Source: an uncultured eubacterium 1-6
Lineage (GTDB): Bacteria; Bacillota; Clostridia; Lachnospirales; Lachnospiraceae
Reading direction: 5' to 3'
Assembly (NCBI GenBank): GCA_903789595.1
Contig: CAIFEZ010000001.1
Coordinates: 162,243-226,242 of the forward strand
Length of the DNA: 64,000 bases
This document shows, one piece after another, positions 49,467 through 58,519 of this stretch. The first letter of the stretch is position 1; the number at the start of each line of letters is the position of its first letter. Below the pieces are notes generated by a model. It saw only the letters and a list, made by a program, of their open reading frames with translations. It had not been told where the DNA came from and ran no database searches. Made by a program: the position numbers and the translations under genes.

Positions 49467-50400
49467 ATGGCGGAACGAAGTGCAGCAGTTAGAAAAAGAC
49501 ATTCGTTTTCCAGATACGGAAGAGCTGACAAGGCTTTTATCATCATCAGCAGGCTGTTTCTGGCGCTTTTTGTAGTGGCGATCATCGTGCCGATGATCTA
49601 TATAGTGATCGCGTCATTCATGGATCCGGTAACACTTCAGAACCAGGGAATCACCTTTGATAACAAGAAATGGACAGTAACGGCTTATCAGAGAGTACTG
49701 ACCAACAGGCAAATCTGGATTGGTTTCCTGAACGCGGTCATCTATTCCGTGCTCTTCACCCTGATCTCTGTCGCCGTGACCATGCTTGCGGCATATCCGA
49801 TGTCCAGAAAGGATCTGAAGGGAAGAAGATTCTTTAATGTAATCTTTGTCATCACGATGTTTTTCGGGGGCGGACTCATTCCGACCTATCTGGTAATCAG
49901 CGATCTTGGACTTCTGGACACGATCTGGGCGGTGATTCTTCCGGGCGCCTTCTCTGTCTGGAATATGATCATTGCCAGGACCTACTATCAGGGAATTCCG
50001 AAGGAGTTAAGAGAGGCTGCCGCGGTAGACGGAGCTAATGAGGTGGAATACTTCTTCCGGATACTTCTTCCGGATACTTCTTCCGGTCTGCAAGCCTCTG
50101 ATCGCCGTTCTGGTGCTCTGGCAGTTTGTGGCGATGTGGAACAGCTATTTTGATGCCATGATTTATATCAATACTGCTTCCAAACAGCCGCTGCAGCTCG
50201 TGCTTCGCGCAATTCTGATTCAGAACCAGCCGCAGTCGGGGATGATAGCGGATATTCAGAGCACCGCGGCAAGAGCACAGCTCGGAGAACTGTTGAAATA
50301 CGCAACAATCATTATTTCGTCACTGCCGCTGATCGTCATGTATCCGTTCTTCCAGAAGTATTTTGACGCAGGTATCATGGTCGGATCGGTCAAGGGCTGA
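49467..50400 (+). pseudogene. Carbohydrate ABC transporter permease 2 (LplC type), frameshifted by a 13-bp repeat
   Basis: From ATG 49467 (GAGGAGG 8 nt upstream) the frame encodes the six-helix second permease up to 'LREAAAVDGANEVEYFFRILLP', then goes out of frame and stops at 50153. The correct continuation 'VCKPLIAVLVLWQFVAMWNSYFDAMIYIN...FDAGIMVGSVKG' is in another frame, ending at 50400. Three copies of a 13-bp unit lie at the break (50047-50085); the conserved protein needs only two, so the extra copy breaks the gene in its EAA loop. Without it the whole transporter should not assemble, unless the repeat contracts again. Confidence 0.88.
50047..50085 (+). repeat. 13-bp tandem repeat, 3 units, causing the permease frameshift
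   Basis: Units AATACTTCTTCCG (50047-50059), GATACTTCTTCCG (50060-50072) and GATACTTCTTCCG (50073-50085). Units 2 and 3 are identical. Thirteen is not a multiple of three, so each gain or loss switches the reading frame. Confidence 0.92.
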
Positions 50401-50447
50401 TCTCATAGGGAAATGATTACAGTGAAAAATTGCGGAAAGGCAAATAT

Positions 50448-52148
50448 ATGTTAAAAAAATGGATGAAAAAAATCTGCGCCGCGACCCTTGCGGCGGCAAT
50501 CGCTGCAACTTCCCTGACGGGCTGCGGTGAATTATTCTTCGGGTATAAAAAGGCGAGAAACAAGGCTGCTGAACCGGCGTCGTACACCTTCCCGCTGAAG
50601 GAAACTGAAACAATCAGCGGAATGACAAGTTATCCGAGCGCAACGGAATCGGATCCGAACAAGAGGGCGATCTTTGAGCGGCTGGAGAAGCAGACAAATG
50701 TACATGTGAACTGGAAGGCCATCTCCTCGGATCAGTGGTCGGACAAGATATCCCTTCAGATGAGCAACTATTCTACGCTTCCGGACTTTATCTTCACGGC
50801 GGGATTTTCAGACAGTGATCTTCTCCGCTATGGAAATCAGGGTGTCATCATTCCTCTGGAGGACTACATTGATAAATATATGCCGAATCTGAAAGCGGTA
50901 TTTGACAAATATCCGGAATATCGGACCATGTGTACGGATGAAAACGGACACATCTGGGCGCTTCCCTGGATCGAACAGCTGGGCGAGGGGAAGGAAGCCA
51001 TTCAGACGGTCGGCGACATGAGCTTTATCAATAAGAAATGGCTGGATTTCCTGGGGCTGGAGATGCCGACCACGGTAGATGAGTTTGAGGAAGTTCTGAA
51101 GGCGTTCCAGGAGCATTCCAAGGAACTTCAGGAGCACTTTAAGATCAAAGGCAGTATCATTCCCATGTCATTTATCATCAACGACAGTGACCAGGATCCG
51201 GCGATTCTGATCAACGGGTTTGGCGAAGGATACGGGGATGGAGACAGAGCCCGTCATATCGCGGTAACGGACGACAAGAAGGTAATCTGTTCCGCAACTC
51301 AGCCGGGATACCGAAAGGGAATCGAGTGGCTGCACAAGCTCTATCAGGAGGGGCTGATTGATCCGGAGTGTTTTACACAGGACTGGTCTACCTATGTGTC
51401 AAAGGGAAAATCGGGAAGATACGGCGTCTGCTTTTCCTGGGATATCGCAAATATCGATAACCTGGAGGACTGGGAACCGATGCCGGCACTGACGGCGGAT
51501 ACCAGAAATATCACACCGCAGAACGGATCCTACACCAGCGGATTTGAACGCGGAAGATGTGTGGTCACGGCTCTTGCGCAGAAGCCTGCTCTCGTATGCA
51601 GCTGGCTGGATCAGATGTACGCGCCGCTGCAGTCTCCGCAGAACAACTGGGGAACCTACGGAAAGAAGGGAGAGTTCCACATATTCGAGCTGGCAAAAAA
51701 TAACGATGGAGAGACGATGCTGAAGCATATGGACCTCGGCGATCATTCTCCGGTTGAGGTACGTGAGGCGGAGTGCGTCGGCGGTCCGCTGGCAGTGCTG
51801 AACGAATATTATGGAAAATATGTGACTTGTCCGGCAGACGCGCAGTACCGTCTGGATTGGATCAAGGATATCTACACGCCGGATATGAATATGAAATACG
51901 TCTATCCAAACGTATTCATGAATCAGGAGGATACGGAGCAGCTGTCGAACCTGACGGCAGATATTTCCACGGAAATCAATGCGAAGAGATCCGACTGGAT
52001 CATGAATGGGATGAAGGACAGTGACTGGAGCGCGTACCTGAAGAAGCTGGATGCCTACGGGTTAAAGCAGTATCTCGGAATTTATCAGAAATATCTGGAC
52101 CGCTACAACCTGGATCAGGGAACGGAGACAGATAAGAGCGGAAGTTAA
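50448..52148 (+). CDS. Extracellular solute-binding lipoprotein (LplA-like)
   Basis: A 566-residue family 1-type binding protein. A lipoprotein signal (LAAAIAATSLTGC, lipobox LTGC about residue 28) anchors it on the outer face of the membrane. The body has 'FERLEKQTNVHVNWKAISSDQWSDKISLQMSNYSTLPDFIF', 'DENGHIWALPW' and 'MSFINKKWLDFLGLEMPTTVDEFEEVLKAF', typical of LplA/YtcQ-type large binding proteins for oligosaccharides. ATG 50448 follows GGAAAGG. With a broken permease upstream and GH32 downstream, it would capture a fructose-containing oligosaccharide, by inference. Confidence 0.9.
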   Translation: MLKKWMKKICAATLAAAIAATSLTGCGELFFGYKKARNKAAEPASYTFPLKETETISGMTSYPSATESDPNKRAIFERLEKQTNVHVNWKAISSDQWSDKISLQMSNYSTLPDFIFTAGFSDSDLLRYGNQGVIIPLEDYIDKYMPNLKAVFDKYPEYRTMCTDENGHIWALPWIEQLGEGKEAIQTVGDMSFINKKWLDFLGLEMPTTVDEFEEVLKAFQEHSKELQEHFKIKGSIIPMSFIINDSDQDPAILINGFGEGYGDGDRARHIAVTDDKKVICSATQPGYRKGIEWLHKLYQEGLIDPECFTQDWSTYVSKGKSGRYGVCFSWDIANIDNLEDWEPMPALTADTRNITPQNGSYTSGFERGRCVVTALAQKPALVCSWLDQMYAPLQSPQNNWGTYGKKGEFHIFELAKNNDGETMLKHMDLGDHSPVEVREAECVGGPLAVLNEYYGKYVTCPADAQYRLDWIKDIYTPDMNMKYVYPNVFMNQEDTEQLSNLTADISTEINAKRSDWIMNGMKDSDWSAYLKKLDAYGLKQYLGIYQKYLDRYNLDQGTETDKSGS

Positions 52149-52172
52149 TATTATCAAAAAAGGAGCAGATTG

Positions 52173-53669
52173 ATGTACAGATCAGATGAACTTCTGAAAG
52201 CCAGAATAACGGAACAGTTGAAAGAGAGGGAAATTCGTCCGGAGGAGAGACCGGCCTTCCACCTCACTCCGAGAACGGGCTGGATGAATGATCCGAACGG
52301 ATTTTCCTGGTATCAGGGCGAGTATCATATGTTTTATCAGTATTATCCCTATGACACACAGTGGGGACCGATGCACTGGGGGCATGCGGTGAGCAGCGAC
52401 CTGATCCGATGGGAGAACAGGCCTTGTGCGCTGGCGCCGGATTCCTTTCCGGACCGCGAAGCCGGCTGCTTTTCGGGAGGAGCCGCGGCACTTCCTGACG
52501 GCAGTCATCTGCTGATGTATACCGGATGCCGCCGCGAACAGCATCTCGACGGAACGATTTGTGATGTTCAGACACAGAATCTCGCTGTCGGAGACGGAAC
52601 GGATTATCACAAGTATGCGGGCAATCCGGTTCTGACCGAGCTGGATCTGCCGGAGGGCGGAAGTCGGATTGATTTCCGGGACCCGAAGCTTTGGCAGGAA
52701 GCTGATGGTTCCTGGCGCTGCGTGGCGGCAAACCGCGCGGAGGATGAGACGGGGCAGCTTCTGCTGTTCACCAGTCCCGATGCGTTCAACTGGACATACT
52801 TGTCAAAGCTTGCCGTAAATCACGGCCGGTTCGGAAAAATGTGGGAATGTCCGGATTATTTCGAGTTAGATGGCAAAAGCGTGATCCTGATCAGTCCGCA
52901 GGATATGGAACCGAACGCCCTTGGATTTCACGCCGGCAACAACGTACTCTGTATGCTCGGACATCTCGGCGAGGAAAACGAGGATGGGTGCTTCCGTGAG
53001 GAGACCGTCCTTCCGGTCGACGACGGGATCGATTTTTACGCAACGCAGTCGGTGCTGTCACCGGACGGGAGACGGATACTCGTCGGATGGATGCAGAACT
53101 GGGATACGGTATCCTATCGCGAGGAGAATGCGAAGTGGTTTGGTCAGGTTTCGCTTCCGAGAGAGCTGACGATCCGGAATGGCCGGCTGATGCAGAATCC
53201 GGTGCGCGAGCTTGAACAGTACAGAACCGAGAAGGCAGAAAGGTACAATGTCAGGGTAGATGATGGCCGGAGCTTTGCCGATGCTGTTCTATCGGGAAAA
53301 ACGGCGGATGTGACCTTCGAAATCCATGCGGAGAAGAACTGCCGGGAGGTCGAAATTCGTTTCGCAGAAGGAGGAGACCATTATTGTGCTGCCGTTTACC
53401 GTCCGGAAGAACAGACACTGACCATAGACCGGTCTCATTCCGGAGTGATCCGGGATGTGCTTCATACGAGAACAGCGAGTGTGGCTTCTCATAACGGCTG
53501 TCTGAAGCTGAGGATGATCCTGGACCGTTTCAGCGTGGAAATCTTTATAAATGACGGCGAGTCGGTTATGAGCATGACGCATTATTCGGATCCGGAGGCA
53601 GACGGAATATCCGTTCGGGCGCGCGGAGAAGCGTCCCTGAATATTACCCGGTATCTTCTGAGACTGTGA
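52173..53669 (+). CDS. Glycoside hydrolase family 32 enzyme (sucrose/fructo-oligosaccharide hydrolase)
   Basis: A 498-residue GH32 protein. The five-bladed propeller carries all catalytic motifs: WMNDPNG with nucleophile D40, FRDP with D170, and WECPD with acid/base E225. The C-terminal beta-sandwich follows (about 350-498; 'DRFSVEIFINDGESVMSMTHY'). There is no signal peptide, so it acts on imported sucrose or short fructans in the cytoplasm. ATG 52173 follows AGGAG by 7 nt. It is the last gene of the ABC operon and gives the best clue to the transporter's substrate. Confidence 0.94.
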   Translation: MYRSDELLKARITEQLKEREIRPEERPAFHLTPRTGWMNDPNGFSWYQGEYHMFYQYYPYDTQWGPMHWGHAVSSDLIRWENRPCALAPDSFPDREAGCFSGGAAALPDGSHLLMYTGCRREQHLDGTICDVQTQNLAVGDGTDYHKYAGNPVLTELDLPEGGSRIDFRDPKLWQEADGSWRCVAANRAEDETGQLLLFTSPDAFNWTYLSKLAVNHGRFGKMWECPDYFELDGKSVILISPQDMEPNALGFHAGNNVLCMLGHLGEENEDGCFREETVLPVDDGIDFYATQSVLSPDGRRILVGWMQNWDTVSYREENAKWFGQVSLPRELTIRNGRLMQNPVRELEQYRTEKAERYNVRVDDGRSFADAVLSGKTADVTFEIHAEKNCREVEIRFAEGGDHYCAAVYRPEEQTLTIDRSHSGVIRDVLHTRTASVASHNGCLKLRMILDRFSVEIFINDGESVMSMTHYSDPEADGISVRARGEASLNITRYLLRL

Positions 53670-53719
53670 TGGATTTCCGATGAGTTTTCTGAAGGTATAA
53701 GATATCAGAAAAGAACGCC

Positions 53720-53748
53720 TTGACATCTGCGAAAAAGGAATTTATCCT
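53720..53748 (+). promoter_or_regulatory. Promoter upstream of the flavodoxin gene
   Basis: TTGACA (53720-53725), 17 bp, TATCCT (53743-53748). A short GCGGG/CCCGC hairpin (53778-53792) lies in the leader. Confidence 0.6.
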
Positions 53749-53821
53749 GATTCCATTGGCTTTATACATAGCATACCGCGGGCAGATCCCGCATGAGGTT
53801 ACAGGATTCAGGAGGCGGGTT

Positions 53822-54217
53822 ATGAAGATTGCAGTGAGATATTACTCAAGATCCGGCAACACAAAGATTGCGGCGGAGGCGATCGCAAAAGCAGCGGGGA
53901 CGAAGGCAGTTTCGGTTGACGCTCCGGACGCGGGACTTTCAGAGAAAGCCGACGTTCTCTTCGTCGGAGGGGCGCTTTACGCGTACGGCATTGACAGGAA
54001 ACTGACGGAGTATCTCCGAAGCCTGCATAAAGAAGAGGTCGGAAAAGCGGTCGTCTTCTCCACGTCGTGGATCTCCAGGCATGCGATTGATCTCATCCGG
54101 AAGGAACTGGAGAATAAAGGAATTCCGGTAGAGGAACGGTCACTTTATTTCCGCGGGAAACCGGGCGAAAAGCAGAAGAATGAAGCAGAGATTTTCACAA
54201 AGGAGTTTCTTGCCTGA
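53822..54217 (+). CDS. Flavodoxin-like protein
   Basis: A 131-residue flavodoxin-fold protein. It begins 'MKIAVRYYSRSGNTKIAAEAIAK', where S-x-S-G-N-T binds FMN phosphate, and continues 'KADVLFVGGALYAYGIDRKLTEYL' and 'VVFSTSWISRHAI'. It should carry electrons in the cytoplasm; pairing with the radical-SAM activase PflA, which needs a low-potential electron donor such as flavodoxin, is an attractive inference given the neighbourhood. ATG 53822 follows GGAGGCGGG. A strong hairpin (54232-54260) follows. Confidence 0.87.
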   Translation: MKIAVRYYSRSGNTKIAAEAIAKAAGTKAVSVDAPDAGLSEKADVLFVGGALYAYGIDRKLTEYLRSLHKEEVGKAVVFSTSWISRHAIDLIRKELENKGIPVEERSLYFRGKPGEKQKNEAEIFTKEFLA

Positions 54218-54231
54218 GATGCAGATGAATT

Positions 54232-54260
54232 TACGGCGCATGAAGTTTTCATGCGCCGTA
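54232..54260. terminator. Strong hairpin after the flavodoxin gene
   Basis: TACGGCGCATGAA (54232-54244) and its exact complement (54248-54260) enclose a 3-nt loop: a 13-bp GC-rich stem. The T-run is poor, so termination may be partial. Confidence 0.65.
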
Positions 54261-54325
54261 GTTGTCGGATGTTTTATGGTGCAGTGTTGTCAGAAACAGG
54301 CATTGTTTGGTGCCGGGAGGCGTTC

Positions 54326-55033
54326 ATGGATAGAGCGGGTTGCAACAGAGAAAATTGCGAATTTTTAGCGCAGAATAAATTCTGCATATCGGAGGTGCGG
54401 CTGTTCCGCGGGCTGTCTCCGGAGATTCAGAAGAAGCTGGTGAACCATTCGGTCCACCACACCTATCCGGCGGACACGCATATTGTATCCGAGAATGACA
54501 GCATCGATTCCGTCATCATCATCCGGAGCGGAAAGGTGAAGATCTCAAGGACGGATGTGATGGGAGAGGAACACATTCTGGACGTCTTGCATGACGGACA
54601 GAGCGTATGGCACGGCATCTTTCTGAAGGAGCACCGCTATAATTACGATGTCATCGCGATGGAGGAGGTGAGGGTCTGCGAAATCCCCCGCTCTGTCATC
54701 ATGAAGACGATCGAGGAAAATCCGCAGATCTCGTTCAATATGATCGAGATTCTGGCGCGAGATATCACCGACGCCGAGGACAAGATCCTCGTCCTGTCGA
54801 TCCGCGAACCAAGGCAGAGGGTCGCCTCCTTTCTGCTCCGGCGGGAGCTCAGGTGCCTGGGCGATGTGATCAATCTGAAGCTGGAGGATATTGCGTCCTC
54901 TGTCAATCTGCGGCCGGAAACCGTCAGCCGCAACATTTCCTGGATGGAAAAGGAGGGAATGGTGAAACGGCTCGGAAGAGGGTGCCTGAAGGTGGTAGAC
55001 CATGAGAAGCTTCGGAGCTACACCGAAAATTAA
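54326..55033 (+). CDS. Crp/Fnr-family regulator with N-terminal Cys cluster
   Basis: A 235-residue regulator. A cyclic-nucleotide-binding-like domain (about 25-140: 'LFRGLSPEIQKKLVNHSVHHTYPADTHIVSENDSIDSVIIIRSGKVKI') is followed by an HTH_Crp domain (about 165-230: 'LKLEDIASSVNLRPETVSRNISWMEKEG'). Cys6, Cys11 and Cys20 near the start, plus a fourth Cys further on, recall the Fe-S ligands of oxygen-sensing FNR proteins. A consensus FNR box lies 22 bp past its stop, ahead of pflA-pflB. ATG 54326 follows GGGAGG. It likely switches on fermentation genes without oxygen. Confidence 0.88.
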   Translation: MDRAGCNRENCEFLAQNKFCISEVRLFRGLSPEIQKKLVNHSVHHTYPADTHIVSENDSIDSVIIIRSGKVKISRTDVMGEEHILDVLHDGQSVWHGIFLKEHRYNYDVIAMEEVRVCEIPRSVIMKTIEENPQISFNMIEILARDITDAEDKILVLSIREPRQRVASFLLRRELRCLGDVINLKLEDIASSVNLRPETVSRNISWMEKEGMVKRLGRGCLKVVDHEKLRSYTEN

Positions 55034-55054
55034 TGTTAAAAATTTGACCAGAAC

Positions 55055-55096
55055 TTGATTGCAATCAAGGATATATCTGCTTTATTCTGTTACGAT
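55055..55096 (+). promoter_or_regulatory. FNR box and candidate pfl promoter
   Basis: TTGAT-TGCA-ATCAA (55055-55068) matches the FNR consensus exactly. TACGAT (55091-55096) is a possible -10 box; a start about 7 nt later would place the box centre near -41.5, the usual class II activator position. Confidence 0.75.
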
Positions 55097-55172
55097 CAGC
55101 TTGTCACAGGGAGCTGACAGATGGCAGAGTACAGAACCGTCTGACACGGAGAGCGGACGAACGGATTCATGC

Positions 55173-55210
55173 AAACCGTTTGCGTCAGCTGCTGTGACAG
55201 GCGGTTTTTC
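55173..55210 (+). terminator. Terminator-like hairpin in the pflA leader
   Basis: AAACCG (55173-55178) pairs with CGGTTT (55202-55207) and inner GTCA with TGAC, followed by TTTC and further Ts. It lies between the FNR-box promoter and pflA and could attenuate or process the message. Confidence 0.5.
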
Positions 55211-55234
55211 TTTTGCTTTTTTTGAAGGAGAGTG

Positions 55235-56002
55235 ATGAGCATGATCAAGGGAAGAGTACATTCGATAGAGACGTTCGGTTCGGTTGACGGTCCGGGAGTC
55301 CGGTTTGTGATTTTCCTGCAGGGGTGCGCGATGCGCTGTAAGTTCTGTCATAACGCGGATACCTGGAAGATGGAGTCCGACGACATGAGAAGTGCAGACG
55401 AGCTGATTGATCAGGCGCTGAGATACCGTCCGTACTGGGGCGATGAAGGCGGGATCACAGTATCCGGCGGCGAACCGCTGCTTCAGATCGACTTCGTCAC
55501 GGAGCTGTTCCGAAAGGCAAAGGAAAAAGGCATTCACACGGTGATCGACACAGCAGGACAGCCGTTCAGAAGGGAAGGCGAGTGGTTCGAAAAGTTCAAA
55601 GCCCTGATGGACTGCACGGATCTTCTTCTGGTAGATATCAAGGAGATAGATCCCGTTAAGCATCGTAAGCTGACCGGCGTGCCGAACGACAATATTCTCT
55701 CGATGATCCGTTATCTGAATGAAATCGGAAAACCGATCTGGATCCGTCAGGTGCTCGTGCCCGGATGGACCGATGATCCGGAAGATTTGAAGAAAGAGCG
55801 GGAGTTTCTGGACGGGCTGGACAATGTTCAGAAGGTAGAGGTGCTGCCGTATCACACGATGGGTGCATACAAATGGAAACTGCTGGGAATTCCGTACGCA
55901 CTCGAAGGGGTGCAGAGCCCTTCAGAGAAGCAGGTAAAGGAGGCGGAGTTAATTCTCGGCGCCGGTGAACAGGTCCGGGTTTCCGGTGAAAAGAGCGCGT
56001 AA
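55235..56002 (+). CDS. pflA: Pyruvate formate-lyase-activating enzyme
   Basis: A radical-SAM activase of about 255 residues. 'GRVHSIETFGSVDGPGVRFVIFLQGCAMRCKFCHNADTW' contains the CxxxCxxC cluster motif and the usual PflA lead-in, and 'GGITVSGGEPLLQIDF' is the GGE SAM-binding motif. It places the glycyl radical on PflB. The start is ATG 55235 or 55241 (AAGGAG at 55225-55230). It precedes pflB, whereas many species have pflB first. Expression is expected to be anaerobic through the FNR box upstream. Confidence 0.95.
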   Translation: MSMIKGRVHSIETFGSVDGPGVRFVIFLQGCAMRCKFCHNADTWKMESDDMRSADELIDQALRYRPYWGDEGGITVSGGEPLLQIDFVTELFRKAKEKGIHTVIDTAGQPFRREGEWFEKFKALMDCTDLLLVDIKEIDPVKHRKLTGVPNDNILSMIRYLNEIGKPIWIRQVLVPGWTDDPEDLKKEREFLDGLDNVQKVEVLPYHTMGAYKWKLLGIPYALEGVQSPSEKQVKEAELILGAGEQVRVSGEKSA

Positions 56003-56081
56003 TGCGCAAAAAAGGATTTACAGCAGCACAGACAACAGTTGTGACAGCTGATAGACATCAAGACAGAAAGGAGACAGAGCA

Positions 56082-58346
56082 ATGAGAAACGAGTGGAGAG
56101 GCTTTAAGGGCAATAAATGGACGGACGACATTGATGTTCGCGATTTTATCCAGAATAATTACACTCCGTATGACGGAGATGAGAGTTTCCTGGAGGGACC
56201 GACAGAGGCGACAGACATTCTCTGGGGAAAGGTTCAGGAGCTTCAGAAGGAGGAACGCGCAAAAGGCGGCGTTCTGGACTGCGAGACCGAGGTCGTTTCC
56301 GGCCTGACCGCGTACGGCGCGGGATATATTGACGAGGCATCGAAGGATCTGGAGAAGATCGTCGGTCTTCAGACCGACAAGCCGCTGAAGAGAGCCTTCA
56401 TGCCATACGGCGGAATCAAGATGGCGGAAGAGGCTGCGGAGAACTACGGATATCATGTCAATGATAAGTTCCACAAGATCTTCACAGAGTATCACAAGAC
56501 GCACAATCAGGCTGTTTTTGATGCCTATACGCCGGAAATGCGGAAGGCGAGACATTCCCATATCGTCACAGGTCTTCCGGACACCTACGGAAGAGGCCGT
56601 ATCGTCGGCGACTACCGGAGAGTGGCACTCTACGGAATCGATCATCTGATTGCGAAGAAGCAGGAGGATCTCGCAAACTGCGGAGACGGTACCATGACCG
56701 ATGACGTGATTCGTCTGAGAGAGGAAATCGCTGAGCAGATCCGCGCGCTGCAGGGCATGAAGAAAATGGCCGAGGCATACGGATATGACATTTCCGCTCC
56801 GGCGAAAAACGCGAGAGAAGCCGTTCAGTGGCTGTACTTCGGATACCTTGCCGCGATCAAGACGCAGAACGGAGCGGCGATGTCCGTCGGAAGAATTTCT
56901 ACCTTCCTTGACATCTACATTGAGCGTGATCTGAAGGAGGGAACCCTCACCGAGAAAGAGGCGCAGGAGCTGATCGATCATCTGACCATGAAGTTCCGCA
57001 TGGTGAAATTTGCGCGTATCCCGAGCTACAACGAGCTGTTCTCGGGCGATCCGGTATGGGCGACGCTTGAAGTCGCGGGAATCGGAATGGACGGGCGTTC
57101 CATGGTCACCAAGAATGACTATCGTTTCCTTCATACGCTGGAGAACATGGGACCGTCTCCGGAGCCGAACCTGACCGTTTTATACAGCTCCGCGCTTCCG
57201 GAAAACTTCAAGAAATATGCGGCGTCGATTTCCATCCGCACATCCTCCATTCAGTATGAGAATGACGATGTCATGAAACCGGTGTGGGGCGACGACTACA
57301 GCATCTGCTGCTGCGTCAGCGCGACACAGACCGGAAAGGAAATGCAGTTCTTTGGCGCGAGGGCAAATCTGGTAAAGTGTCTGCTGTATGCCATCAACGG
57401 AGGAAAGGATGAAAAATTCCTGGACAAGCAGGGCAACCACATGCAGGTCGGACCGGAATACGCGCCGATTACTTCCGAGTATCTGAATTACGATGAGGTG
57501 ATCCGGAAATTCGACACCATGATGGACTGGCTGGCAGGTCTCTATGTGAATATTCTGAACCTGATCCAGTATATGCATGACAAATACTACTATGAGTCGG
57601 CCGAGATGGCGCTGATCGATACCGACGTGCGCAGAACCTTCGCGACCGGAATCGCAGGCTTCTCTCATGTTGTAGATTCTCTGAGCGCGATCAAGTACGC
57701 AAAGGTGAAGACCGTCCGCGACGAGTCCGGCCTTGTGACCGATTATCAGATCGAGGGAGATTTCCCGCGCTACGGAAATGACGACAACAGAGCGGACGAC
57801 ATCGCCGTGTGGCTGCTCAAGACCTTCATGAAGAAGATCAGAAAGCATCACACCTACCGCAACTCCGAGCCGACGACTTCAATCCTTACTATCACATCCA
57901 ATGTGGTTTACGGAAAGGCAACCGGAGCGCTTCCGGACGGAAGAGAAGCTTACAAGCCGTTTGCTCCCGGAGCAAACCCGGCCTACGGCGCAGAGCAGAA
58001 CGGCCTTCTGGCATCCCTGAACTCCGTGGCAAAGCTTCCGTATGAGTATGCGCTTGACGGCATCTCGAATACCCAGACCATCAACCCGGGTGCGCTCGGA
58101 CACGACGAGGCATCGAGAAAGGATAATCTGGTACGTGTCCTCGACGGATACTTTGATCAGGGCGCGCATCATCTCAACGTCAATGTCTTTGGAATCGAGA
58201 AGCTGAAGGATGCGATGGAGCATCCGGAGAAGCCGGAATACGCGAACTTCACAATCCGTGTCAGCGGCTACGCGGTGAAGTTCATCGACCTGACCAGAGA
58301 ACAGCAGCTCGATGTCATCTCGAGATGCATCCATGAGAAGATGTAA
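56082..58346 (+). CDS. pflB: Formate C-acetyltransferase (pyruvate formate-lyase)
   Basis: A 754-residue glycyl-radical enzyme. The active-site region reads '[16 protein letters not shown]' (C409-C411; the catalytic adjacent pair is followed by VS, an extra Cys precedes it). The C-terminal 'RVSGYAVKF' carries radical Gly729. It splits pyruvate and CoA into acetyl-CoA and formate, the central step of mixed-acid fermentation. ATG 56082 follows AAAGGAG; it is 79 bp after pflA. A strong bidirectional terminator follows at 58448. Confidence 0.97.
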   Translation: MRNEWRGFKGNKWTDDIDVRDFIQNNYTPYDGDESFLEGPTEATDILWGKVQELQKEERAKGGVLDCETEVVSGLTAYGAGYIDEASKDLEKIVGLQTDKPLKRAFMPYGGIKMAEEAAENYGYHVNDKFHKIFTEYHKTHNQAVFDAYTPEMRKARHSHIVTGLPDTYGRGRIVGDYRRVALYGIDHLIAKKQEDLANCGDGTMTDDVIRLREEIAEQIRALQGMKKMAEAYGYDISAPAKNAREAVQWLYFGYLAAIKTQNGAAMSVGRISTFLDIYIERDLKEGTLTEKEAQELIDHLTMKFRMVKFARIPSYNELFSGDPVWATLEVAGIGMDGRSMVTKNDYRFLHTLENMGPSPEPNLTVLYSSALPENFKKYAASISIRTSSIQYENDDVMKPVWGDDYSICCCVSATQTGKEMQFFGARANLVKCLLYAINGGKDEKFLDKQGNHMQVGPEYAPITSEYLNYDEVIRKFDTMMDWLAGLYVNILNLIQYMHDKYYYESAEMALIDTDVRRTFATGIAGFSHVVDSLSAIKYAKVKTVRDESGLVTDYQIEGDFPRYGNDDNRADDIAVWLLKTFMKKIRKHHTYRNSEPTTSILTITSNVVYGKATGALPDGREAYKPFAPGANPAYGAEQNGLLASLNSVAKLPYEYALDGISNTQTINPGALGHDEASRKDNLVRVLDGYFDQGAHHLNVNVFGIEKLKDAMEHPEKPEYANFTIRVSGYAVKFIDLTREQQLDVISRCIHEKM

Positions 58347-58447
58347 CGAGGCGGGAAGACAGAAAAGCAGAAGACATTGGTTTTTCAGCTTCCGTGAAAT
58401 CCTGCCAGAGGATTCTTCATTACATCAGGTGAATAACAATTCGCGAA

Positions 58448-58486
58448 AAAATCACAACCGCCGGCTTAGCCGGCGGTTGTGATTTT
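58448..58486. terminator. Bidirectional terminator between pflB and the decayed lipoprotein gene
   Basis: An 18-bp GC-rich stem (ATCACAACCGCCGGC and complement) with a 3-nt loop, A-run on the left and TTTT on the right, placed between two convergent genes. Confidence 0.9.
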
Positions 58487-58519
58487 GCAGTTAGAGGATA
58501 TGTTTTAGTACGATACTCT

